Made by a program: the position numbers and the translations under genes. Source: Amoeboaphelidium protococcarum (Eukaryota; Aphelidiomycota; Aphelidea). Taken from it: 64,000 nucleotides of DNA. Shown here piece after piece: positions 39,654-49,520 of this stretch. Location of the stretch: contig JALECJ010000255.1 of NCBI GenBank assembly GCA_023515745.1, forward strand, positions 1,250,001-1,314,000, in the 5' to 3' direction. The number at the start of each line of letters is the position of its first letter. Position 1 is the first letter of the stretch. The notes beneath the pieces were generated by a model. That model was not told the DNA's origin. It made no database searches and saw only the letters and a list, made by a program, of their open reading frames with translations.

Positions 39654-39860
39654 AGGGCTTTGATCACGGAATCCTGTTCTCCCAGTAGATCGACTGTTTG
39701 GTATTTAATGAGTGAGTAAGAAAGAAGCATTGAAATTGAATATAAAATTCATAGTGTTCAATGCAAGCAGAGTATGTGTGATAGATTCAAGCTTTATTAA
39801 TAGGCACACGAAGTCAATCAACTTATCTCTTCACCAAACAATCATACAGCGATGAGGAAA

Positions 39861-40670
39861 TCAATCAGTGGCCATAGATTCAGACTTTTACACAGGATAA
39901 TATTGATAATGCAATTCATTGACATCATAATTTCCAATAAACTCCCAACCTTCAGCCTTGACATGATACAAGTTAATTGTACCACCACTGTAAGCATCTC
40001 TGAAAGTGGCGTGATAAATCGATCTGCGACCAAGTTCAATAGCATCTTCAACCGATAAATCATAACGATAACCAGCATCAAGCACACCATACGCAAAAGT
40101 GGATCCACTACCAACACTGAATAAATCACCCTTCAATCTGGTACCATCATTATCAACATAGAACAGGTTTGGCCCAGTCTTGTCCCACCCGGTCACCATC
40201 GTGCCCATGGACAAGCCCATTCCCTTGTAAGAGTACACCATGTTGGCAAGCAGCTTGCTAGCAGCAGCGACACTAATTCTCTCACCATTGCGAAGTTCAT
40301 ACAGTCTGCAACGTCTGCCCAACTCACGCTCCCAGTAAGAGCAATCTGCAGCACCACCGGCCATGGTTCCCAAAAGGTATGGGTTGATCTCAATAACCTT
40401 CTTCACCGACTGGGATGCAATATATGGACCAGCAGTGGCTCTGGAATCTACAGCGACAATGACTCCATGCTAGAATTTGAATGCCAAAGTTGTGGTACCC
40501 TGTCTCATTGGCAGACAAGTCTTGACATAGTTGTTCAACGTTGCAGCAGGACTCTTGGTACCCATAATGGCAAAAGATTCATTCAGTCCATTTTAATCGT
40601 TGAAGCGAGCAGTACCGCTGGCAACATTATCGTCCTGGCGCAAACTTTCCGGTAAAAGTACGTCATTCAT
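39861..40670 (-). CDS. PSMB5: Proteasome subunit beta type-5
   Basis: Intronless, 269 aa with a propeptide of about 60 residues. Beta5 gives the 20S proteasome's chymotrypsin-like activity. The mature N-terminus is [20 protein letters not shown], with catalytic Thr after Gly (RQG|TTT), then [60 protein letters not shown], and [23 protein letters not shown] follows ATD. A companion, beta6, is 1.5 kb away on the other strand with tRNA-Gly between. Confidence 0.98.
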
Positions 40671-41056
40671 CTTGGTAAACTTGTTATAATTCTAAACTGA
40701 GAACTAGAGTTGGATGATACTTTTTAAATTCAGGTGAGAGTTTCAGTCGGAATTTTCGCGGAACAAAACGAAAGCGACGTTTCGATCAAAAGTGGTTCGT
40801 TTATGTTCGATGCTACCGTTATTATGCTTGCGTCTATCAATGGAGATAAACGCGATATTTGCAATAAGAAACTTGTCATTTACTTTACTGCTATTTGGTG
40901 AGAATCTTCTTTTATATCTGAGTTGAGTGCAAGAGACTGATCTTTGGCTTTCAATTCTCGAGAGTCTCAATGGAAGCAGATCATGGATATATTGAACATC
41001 AAGTATGATCAGTCCAAAAAGGGGCTTGTAAATTTTAGGTACTGGCAATAAGGTAT
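40671..41056. other. Spacer between PSMB5 and tRNA-Gly
   Basis: No supported gene. It contains CG-bearing stretches (TCGCGGAAC, AAACGCGATA) and a 105-codon minus frame without family resemblance, which I leave out. Confidence 0.45.
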
Positions 41057-41126
41057 GCATCCTGCGGGAATCGAACCCACGGCAATGTCTTGGAAGGACA
41101 CAATGTTACCTCTACACCAAGGATGC
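41057..41126 (-). tRNA. tRNA-Gly (anticodon TCC)
   Basis: The minus strand folds fully: acceptor GCATCCT/AGGATGC (7 bp), D arm GTGT/ACAT, anticodon stem GTGTC/GACAT with loop CTTCCAA giving anticodon TCC, variable loop TGCC, and T arm GTGGG/CCCGC with TTCGATT. Seventy bases, no intron and no encoded CCA. The internal A and B boxes (TGGTGTAGAGG, GGTTCGATTCC) are present. It reads GGA and is a standard cytosolic glycine tRNA. Confidence 0.95.
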
Positions 41127-41461
41127 GTGTATGAAGAAAAGAGTGGTTCTTACGGCCCTTATACTGTATCCGTTCTCACCTGGCTTATAAAGTTTTGAAA
41201 CGCGCGCTTGTCCTTCTCAGTTTCTCAATTCCTTCGTCAGTCTTACCTTCGTTTCGCCTGTTGTGCGCGAGTCTTCTTTCATAACTAAACTGGCAAGAGA
41301 TTGAAAGACTGCTGACCTCTTAAACTGACACTTGTCCCTCTATTCGGCATACATTAATTGCTTAAAAGAAAAAAAGAAGCGGAAACATTAGCAATCGAAT
41401 CTCAGAAGTAAAATTTTCAAAGAATTAAATTCCAAAAAGTAAAACTTTAGTAGAATCAAAA
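41127..41461. promoter_or_regulatory. Divergent promoter of tRNA-Gly and PSMB1, with a CGCG box
   Basis: GAAACGCGCGCTTGTCC lies at about 41195-41212, matching the repeated element between the sterol reductase and CDKAL1. Pyrimidine-rich sequence follows (TTCTCAGTTTCTCAATTCCTT). No gene seen. Confidence 0.35.
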
Positions 41462-42199
41462 ATGTTGTAAACTCTAGGAAGTTAGTTGCCGGCAGATGCT
41501 GCGATTGGTCATCAGTTTTCGCCATACTCTGACAATGGTGGAACTACATTGTCTATTGCCGGAAAGGACTACTGTTTAGTTGCTTCTGACACTCGTCAGT
41601 CTGAAGGTTATGAGATTCATAGCAGATATTAACCTCACTCATTTGTGTTGAACAAGACTTGCATCTTCAGTGGTTGTGGTATGTACGCAGACACCGTGGA
41701 ACTGTACAAAACTTTAATGGGTAGATTGGAGTGGTACAGACATCAACATGACAAGGAGATGAGCTGTCCAGCGGTTGCCTAAATGTTGGCCACCATCCTG
41801 TATGGTAAGCGCTTCTTTCCGTACTATGTATTCTCCATCTTGTCCGGCTTGGATGAAGAGGGTAATGGTGTGGTTTACTCTTTCGATCCAGTTGGGTCTT
41901 ACGAGAGACACATCACACGTGCTGGTGGTTCAAGTGCTTCTCTGATTTAACCATTCCTGGACAACATTGTGGAGCACAAGACTATTTCCACATTCTCCGA
42001 GTCTCTGCCGCGTGATGCACCTAACAAGGGCGGCAAGAAGTAGATTCCACTGTTGAGTAGAGAAGAGGCTACCAAGATTGCCAGAGATGCCTTTACCGGA
42101 GCAACGGAGAGAGATATTCACACTGGTGATTATTTGGAGATTTTCATCTGTGATAAGGATGGAGTCAATGTGCAAAAGTTTGATCTCAAGAAGGATTGA
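41462..42199 (+). CDS. PSMB1: Proteasome subunit beta type-1 (beta6)
   Basis: Intronless, 245 aa. Beta6 is a non-catalytic beta-ring subunit of the 20S proteasome. Blocks: [74 protein letters not shown], and [20 protein letters not shown]. Unlike true beta6 in animals it keeps Thr-Thr after the GG; catalytic status is unlikely because the family lacks autoprocessing. Several TAA/TAG Gln codons. TGA follows LKKD. Confidence 0.97.
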
Positions 42200-42462
42200 G
42201 TATGTTATTTTTTATGATAACTGTGGACTATAATATTTAGTTACACTACTCTCCACATTTACTTCTGACGTGCTATCACTGGAATTTTTTATATAGTTAA
42301 ATATTTTTCTGGTCAGTTGAGCTACAAATCCAATTAGGGAAAGTTTAATCTCATTGCGCGTTCAGTGCATGAAACGACCTCACTTTGCTCAGCCGAACGA
42401 TCTTCACCGAGTTTCGCTCAGTTTTCACCAATATATCACATAGTTGATTATTTTTACGCGTA

Positions 42463-43887
42463 ATGGTTAGATTGAACGTGAGGCATCCGCTTGGAATAAA
42501 GCCGGAGGGAAATTAGCTGATTGATAGTGGTAATGCTAAGTTTATAGCTAATGTGAGATAGAATGGTCTTGGCTCGTTGTCGGCATTGGATGATCAATTG
42601 ATATACTATGTCTTTTCCATGCTTGATGCGCGATCTCTCGCTAAAATAGCCTCAGTTAGTAAGGCTGCTTATTGTTGGTCCTATTATGATGAATTCTGGA
42701 AGCCTTTGGTTTTATCTAATTATAAATCCGAATTTGTATGGGCTGGGTAATCATGGCGTTAGACTTACGCGTATAATGCCCGATTATGTTAGACTTCTCC
42801 ACAAACTGACAATAAATAGCCATCTTTGGACAACATTGCTCCGGTGCAAGTAAGCTATTTCTATTCAGACTTCTTATTCCAAGCTTATGTAAGTCTAGCT
42901 GCTGAAATTGATAGAGAATGGCTGAAAGTTGATAACATAGATCGAAGGAGCGATTTAAGTGTTGAAGATTTTAAGCGCGAATATGAGATTCCCAACAAAC
43001 CTGTTGTTATAACTGACTGCGTTCAACAATGGCCATGCTTCTCCAAGTGGACTAGGGAGTATCTGATCTCGAATTATGGTAATGTTGAGTTCAGAGCTGA
43101 GGCCATGAAAACATCGCTGTAAAATTACTTGAAATACTCAGACTAAGCATTGGAAGAAGCCCCTTTGTACTTGTTCGACTCGTAATTTGTATAGAAATGT
43201 CCAGAAATGGGACGCGACTTTTAAGTGCCTGATTACTTTTCAGAGGATCTATTCAAACTTTTGGGTTAGGATAAACGGCCTGATTACCGATGGCTCATTC
43301 TAGGGCCCGCCAAGTCTGGCAGTACTTTCCACAAAGACCCGAATGCCACGTCTGCATGGAACGCTACTATATATGGTAGTAAGAAGTGGGTCATGTTTCC
43401 GCCTGAAGTCACTCCCCCGGGTATTCATCCCAATCATGATGGATCTGAAGTCACCACTCCGATTTCTGTTGTAGATTGGTTTATCAACTACTACAAGGAG
43501 GCTAGACTGTTAAATCCTATTGAATGTGTTACTAAAGCCGGGGATCTTATATTCGTGCCATCTGGTTGGTGGCATTGTGTTATAAATTTGGAGGAGACTC
43601 TGGCAATCACGCAGAACTTTGTCTCATCTGCAAATTTGACTGAGGTTCTGCATTTGCTCAAGTACAAAAAGTCCCATATCAGTGGCGTTCCATGCAGCTA
43701 TGTCGACAGCATTGGCGAAGATTTTGAAAAGGTCCTCCTAGATCACGGGTATGTATTGAAAGATGCGGTGCATAAGAAACGAAAGCTGTAATGTGAATTG
43801 AATTCAGAGTCTCAGGATGAGAATACCAAGAAAAAATAACCGTCTTGGTGGGCTGACAGCTGCCAAAGTGAATTTACTCTGTTTTGA
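42463..43887 (+). CDS. F-box/JmjC protein of the JMJD6 group
   Basis: Intronless, 474 aa. The N-terminus has an F-box (LSALDDQLIYYVFSMLDARS, then KIASVSKAAYCW), which in SCF ligases docks on SKP1, also encoded here. The JmjC domain follows: NKPVVITDCVQQWPCF, LILGPAKSGSTFHKDPNATS (iron-binding HxD), YGSKKWVMFPP, and VPSGWWHCVINLEETLAITQ (distal His). JmjC enzymes are Fe(II)/2-oxoglutarate hydroxylases or demethylases of proteins or RNA. The F-box fusion matches plant and fungal JMJD6 relatives more than animal JMJD6. It ends with a basic tail and TGA. Confidence 0.9.
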
Positions 43888-43915
43888 ATATACGGTCCAT
43901 CTAATCATGTATTCA

Positions 43916-44827
43916 TCATAGTTTATCATCTTGAATGCCGAAAGTAATACTCGAACCTTGGTGTGCCTTTGATGCAGTAAGACCCGTTAATTGCCCACTC
44001 TGTGCAATCTTCGACGCGTCAACGTAAGAAGATTGTGTAGATTGTGTCTGTAGAGGAGTCTTACCGACTTCAACCAGGCGGCTCTTCATCAATACCATCT
44101 GAACCACAGCAGTAGTTAGTAAACTGCTTAAGATTGCCAAGCAAATCGCATAACCAAGATCAAAGCTAAACATGACCGATACCATGCCGGGAAGAGTAGC
44201 CGCTAGGGAAATACTGCAAATTCGAACTCCATACCGCGCAATAATGTCATAAGAGTAACTGTTTGAGCTGGACACAATCTTGCTCAAAGCTGAAGTATAC
44301 CTATGCAGGCTACGCAATGAGTACAAGTCACAGGCAATTAAGAGAGCTGATGCAAACGCCAAGCTTATTATATATGAATACTCCACCACCACTTGAATCT
44401 GTTACACCTTGAACGAACGAATTACGCTTAGAGACCCGTTGAACATGAAAATCACTGTACAGCTCATAACACTCAATCGATAAATATTAAAATACTTGGT
44501 GTCTTCCAATATTGGCTTGCCCCGGATGTACACGTATTGAACGTAAGCTGCAATACCAGTAGTGAAGAAGAAGGCTGATATTGCATGGTAAATGTCACGC
44601 ATTGCCCGATTCTATTCTATATCAGCCAGTGCCACTACCAACGCTTCAAAGATTCCATGTATTACAGCAGAGATATGAATTGTAAGTATGATAAAATCGA
44701 GTTTATTCTATAGGTACGATTTGCGGTGGCGCCTCTAAATAAACATATACCAGCCAAGCGACGCCATTAGCGCTGTCGATATCAGGCTCTCGACAATTAG
44801 AATCCACCAGTTGTTTGAATATATCAT
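43916..44827 (-). CDS. Seven-transmembrane protein, paralogue 1
   Basis: Intronless, 303 aa, about seven hydrophobic spans: NNWWILIVESLISTALMASL, LDFIILTIHISAVIHGIFEA, YHAISAFFFTTGIAAYVQY, LSVMSCTVIFMFNGSLSVI, VEYSYIISLAFASALLIACD, ICSISLAATLPGMVSVMFSF and GYAICLAILSSLLTTAVVQM. No signal peptide. Loops carry DLYSLRSLHRYTSALSKIV and a Ser/Gln-rich cytosolic tail with SSYVDASKI. Clearly homologous to the next gene, in tandem on the same strand. I recognise no known 7-TM family; a receptor-like role is only possible by topology. Confidence 0.75.
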
Positions 44828-45209
44828 TATCTTGCACTAAGTGTATGTAACTCTTAATTCAAAAGTCTTCCAATTATCAGCTTAAATAAGCCGATATCAA
44901 TAAATAGCAAAGGCATAATCAACAGCCTTTGATTGAACTATTTATAACTCTTAAGTGTAAACGATTAAGTGAACACTTTTAACAAATTTTTGAAGTCAAT
45001 CATATATATGAACGTTTGAGATAAAATATGTCTGTCTAGATCAAACATTTAATGTCTAATAAGAACATAGAGTATGTTGCAGTAAGTGATAAAGCAATGG
45101 TGAGACGTAACAGATCGACTCACTATATAAAGCACGCAAAGATTGAATTCAAATTTAACGATCCATCACATTAACTTCATTCATTCATTCAATTATATCA
45201 ATTTCAGGT
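44828..45209. other. Spacer between the two 7-TM paralogues
   Basis: AT-rich, no supported gene. Presumably the 3' UTR of the 45.2 kb gene and the promoter of the 43.9 kb gene. Confidence 0.45.
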
Positions 45210-46148
45210 TCAAACAGAATTAACGGCAGAGTCATTCTGACTTTGAGCAGCACTGCGCATCAGAGGAGTGGCATTACTAGACGGCAACTTGGCCTTGTCG
45301 ACGTATGAAGCTTCGGATTGGGTGGATGGATCAGGCGAATTACCCAATGCAACCAACTTGATCTTCATTCTCACCAAAAAGCATGGAGATGCAGCAAATA
45401 GAATGTACAGTAAGGCGATAAAGAGGTCATGTAACGCGCCACTAGGGAAAAAGATTCCCATAAATCCGCACAAAGTTGCAGCAATAGACAGACTGCATAC
45501 AATGACACCGTAGTGAGCAATCACGGCATACGATGAACTGTTGCCACTCTTCACAATAGAGCTCAAATCTCTCGTGTACTGATACAGACTTCTCAGAGAG
45601 TAAATATCGCAGAAGAGAAGCCCGACCGAGGCCAGCAGCAACGTGATGATGTACGAGTACTCAATCAGACCAGTAGAATCCACCTTCTGATATCTCAGCA
45701 CACTCAGAAAGCCATTGATGAAGAAGAATGAATTACAAGAGTACACGGTGGCGCGATAAATGAAGAAGAAGCGCTAATCTTCCAAAAGAGGCCTGCTTCT
45801 CAGGTAGACAAACGTGACATAAGCAATGGCACCAATAGTGAAGAATACAGCAGATACAGTGTGGCAATCATCACGGAGCACATAGTTTGCAGGCGTATCG
45901 GCGAGAGCAAAGCTGACAGACTCAAACACGACATAGAAAATTGTGGCCCAGTGATTCAGAAAGATTATATAATCCAGCTTGGTCTTGAAGTAGCGTTCAT
46001 TGAACAATGTCTGAGCGCGTAGATAGATTAACCATGACACGAGCAAAGCGATAGATACGCCACTTGAAACAAGCAGCAGCCACCAACTGTCAGAGAAATC
46101 CATAATCTGGCGATAATAAGACGACAAGTAATTGTAAGAAGCAGCCAA
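45210..46148 (-). CDS. Seven-transmembrane protein, paralogue 2
   Basis: Intronless, 312 aa, same plan as its neighbour: WWLLLVSSGVSIALLVSWLI, LDYIIFLNHWATIFYVVFES, TVSAVFFTIGAIAYVTFVYL, SCNSFFFINGFLSVLRY, IEYSYIITLLLASVGLLFCD, VCSLSIAATLCGFMGIFF and LHDLFIALLYILFAASPCF. Shared marks are the loop DIYSLRSLYQYTRDLSSIV and the tail motif ASYVDKAKL. Tandem duplication by position and sequence. One TAG Gln sits at the junction LLEDQ. Function unknown. Confidence 0.75.
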
Positions 46149-46771
46149 GTGTGAGAAAAAGAGTTAAAAGTTAATGTCGAAGAGGTAAATTGACATAGAC
46201 TCGGTTAATAATAGCAACTAATCGAGTGGCATAATCAGAGATGGTGACAGTTGATTGAAAATAGACATCCTTACCAAGACAACAAACAGAATCTATTCGG
46301 TAGTATAAGCTCCCATTTCTTAAAATGGCAGTAGGGGTAAGAAAAATTTAAAAAGAGATGCTATTGCAGTAATCACAAAGGTTATAGACTCAATGGAGTT
46401 ATGAACGGTTGATAGGTACGCTTGTAGACGCGCTTGAGCTAACGAGCAGAGACCATAGCACGCGCATCTTTCTCTCGCTTGGGCCGTTCATTCTCTCGTT
46501 CGGTTGACGAAGAGAAGAGAGAGTGAGTGAGTGAGTACTGGAAGCGCACAAAGCACGCCCGATGAAGAGAGAAAGAGAGAGAGAGAGAAAACTATTTATT
46601 CGAGCTCGGGTTGTCATCAGACTCGGTCGCCCGCCATTTCTTTCTCACTTCTGTCAGTTGATAAACGCCATCACATACACATATTACCGGCAGATTCTGC
46701 TCATTTTTACAGTATCCATCAGAGGCATTCTCTAGGAATCACGTAACTTGTAGAAATATAAATATAAATAT
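46149..46771. other. Divergent promoter region with purine repeats
   Basis: Between the 7-TM gene and the Def1-like gene. GTGA and GA runs at about 46508-46589; no supported gene. Short open frames here are made by the repeats. Confidence 0.5.
46508..46589. repeat. (GTGA)n and (GA)n tracts
   Basis: A GTGAGTGAGTGAGT run followed about 30 bp later by a GAGAGAGAGAGA run, both upstream of the Q-rich gene. A shorter GA run precedes the inositol kinase at 36805. Confidence 0.7.
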
Positions 46772-49324
46772 ATGATGGTTGCAAGAGGAACTAGTCGTCC
46801 ATCGTCATCAATGGGGAAGCACGGTAACGTGAAGAGCGGCGATGCGAATGAATCGAATACAGCGTCAACAACTAGTTAAGGAGGTAAATAATAGGGAAGC
46901 TCTGCATCTCAGTAGTAATCATCATCATCTGCTGCCGCTAGCAAGAACCTTTCGCCACAGGAATAGGAAATGCTTAATCTCAAGAACAAGTACAAATCAT
47001 AGCTGCACACGCTGAGGTAGCTCTTTTCAGAGACTTGGAAGGATGATGATCTTATTGCCGTTCTCTAGGAAGTTAATGGAGATTTGGATACTGCCATTGG
47101 GAGGATTAGTGAAGGACATGCTGAATAATGGTCGGCGCCGCAGTCAAGGAAGTAGAGACGCGAGAAGAAGCCTGATCAGATGCAGTAGTCCTCCTCATAG
47201 CCTTAGTAGTCACATTCTGGTTATGGTTATGGGTAGTAGAGCGATTATGGTTAGGATAGTAATCATCCGCACTCTGCTAACAGAAGAGTTGTTGGAAGTG
47301 GTACGCGTGGTCGAGGTAGAGGACGTGCGCGCGGTGGTCGTTCTATGGGTGCCACCACGAGATAGGATTACAGTCGAGGAAACGCTTCCACCACCAATGG
47401 CTCGTATGATAGTCAATCTTCTCGTCGCTATAATGAAAGAGGCGCTGAAGATTCTAATGACAATAGTTGGTCGTCTGCAGCGTACAATAGCGGCAAATCT
47501 TCTGGTGGTGATGGTAACAGTTGGTCTAATGAGCCAGTGTCCCACACTGCGGCTGCAGGTACTTCTTGGGATGACGCGTCCAGTACTGCTGCAACAGCTG
47601 GATCAGTCATCTCTAGTCATGATTTGAAGCAGTAATAGCAATAGAACGCGGCTGAAAGTTTTGCTAATTAATCGTCTGATGCGGCGGCATCTGGGAAGGC
47701 AGGTTGGGGAACTCCTTCCAAGAAGCAATAATCTTCGCCATAACAGGGGCAGAGTCAAGGTGGTTGGTCTGGTTCAAAGGCCACTTCAGATTAGTTGGCA
47801 TCGACAACGGCAGCTTTGTCGGGTGATGAAGGCAGTGTTGGTATAAAATCCGGCTGGGGAACTGTATCTTCTCAATCTTCAGGTGCCGCTAAATCAGCGC
47901 GTACATCTGCTGCTAGCGGTCAATAGTCTTCTAAATCTGGTGCTGGCAAGTCAACTTGGGCTCAGATTGCCAGACCAGAACAGGTAATGCAGAAAATTGT
48001 TGAGAATGTACCACTTGCTGATTAAGGATTACACTCTTAAAGAGTTGAAGAAGTTGCCCCTCCATAAGCTAGTTCAGGTTGGGGATCGTCCGACAGACCT
48101 AGGAGCAAGAGTCCTGCCAAAGTTAAAAGTCCTGTTGGTTAGCAGGTGGAGCAATAAGAAGCCGCATCTACAACCGGTTGGAATGTGCCAGTAAGTTAAT
48201 CTTCATCTGTATCTCCAAAGATTTAGCAATCCCATTAATAGCATAGTCCGTCATCTGCAAAGACGTACAATAATGTTATTGGTAGTGGACGTTCTCTAAG
48301 TGGTTCAGAGAGTGGTGTATTGTCTGCAGGTGATAGATCGGTGAGTAATGCCGCTGTGGGAAGTGTTGGTGTCAGATTTGGCACTCTTGGACTGAATGAT
48401 GATTCCGATTCTGTGCCAGTTGCATAGAAACCTCTAAGTAGTCCTCTAGGTGTTAATCCTGTCGGTGGTGTCAATGCAAGTAGAACTCCTGCTGCTCAGT
48501 AATAGCAATAACCAAGTTATCTAATGGGAATCAGTCCTGAGATTTAACCTGCTTAGGTTCAGCAAGCTTCATCATCTGATGCTGGTAGTAAGCCTGTTGC
48601 AGGTTTGAGTCATTTGTAATAGCAGGCAGCACCTCTTGGTGTCGGCTCTTCTGTTTAATCTGGTGGTAACAGTTATGCTCAGTATTAGACTCAGCCTGCT
48701 GCAGGTCAATCTGATTACAGTTCTATCTACAGTCATTTGTCGACTGCATCTAATGCTAACCCACTGGGACAATTCCCACATTAGGCTGGATATCAACAGT
48801 AGCAGTAGTTTCCTGGTTAGCAATAGTAGCAATAGCCACACAATGTGGCTGGCTATGGTTTGAATCCTGCTAATTTGGCTAATATGTACGCTGCATACTT
48901 CCCTTATTATGCCAGCTAGTTTGGTGTAGGTTAAACTTCTGGTATTGGAGCAGGCGCATTTGGCGCTAATCCTGCTTATGGTGGTCATTAGTCTCCGTTT
49001 ATGAACAAGTTTCCAATGTACAACACTGGAGTTGGAAATAGCGGTACTGGACAATCTAATCCAAACTAGCCTTAGTAGCAGTAATAGTAGTCTCAACAGA
49101 GCAGAAATAGTCCATATGGTGGCGGCTATTATCCCGGTGCGCAACCTTAGCAGCAGTAGTAGCATCATTAGAATGGAGGCTTTGCTGGCACCAACTACTC
49201 GTCTCAATTGCAGTAGTAGACGCAGTAGCAGTAATAGCAGCGCCAGTAATAGGCTCAACAAGGTTAGCAGAATCAGCGTTAAGGTGGTGGCAAGAATCCC
49301 CAATCTGGCCAATCCTCTTGGTGA
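46772..49324 (+). CDS. Def1-like CUE-domain, Q-rich protein
   Basis: Intronless, 850 aa. The CUE-like motif near residues 85-125 reads LFSETWKDDDLIAVLQEVNG then DLDTAIGRISEGHAEQW, as in yeast Def1 (RNA polymerase II degradation factor), which promotes ubiquitylation of stalled Pol II. The rest is disordered: an RGG patch (GTRGRGRGRARGGRSMG), Ser/Gly/Trp repeats (GWGTPSKK, GWGTVSS) and a long C-terminal Gln/Tyr-rich region with runs of up to seven Gln. Most of these Gln are TAG or TAA, so this gene would be cut dozens of times under the standard code. Ends SGQSSW then TGA. Overlapping long frames are shadows. Confidence 0.85.
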
Positions 49325-49520
49325 TTTGACGATGCTCTCTTTATGGACAGTTTATTGACTGAGCCATTAAGTATAAGTAGTATTATGGTATGAAAACGTA
49401 ATATCTTTGCAAATATAATGCAAATATTTATCAAAAGTTCAAAATTAATTTACAATCTTTATTTACTTATTTTGGGCATCATCTCTAGTCTAAATGATTA
49501 TGAGAGTAGGTGTCAATCAA

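Noticed and set aside
40743-41060. 105-codon minus frame next to tRNA-Gly
   Set aside because: It begins at the 3' edge of the tRNA gene and has no recognisable protein features.
47043-47627. 194-codon plus frame and its antisense partner
   Set aside because: Out-of-frame reading of the RGG and Ser-rich part of the Def1-like gene.
48572-49312. 246-codon minus frame rich in Leu
   Set aside because: Produced by reading TAG/CAG Gln runs of the Def1-like gene backwards (CTA/CTG = Leu).
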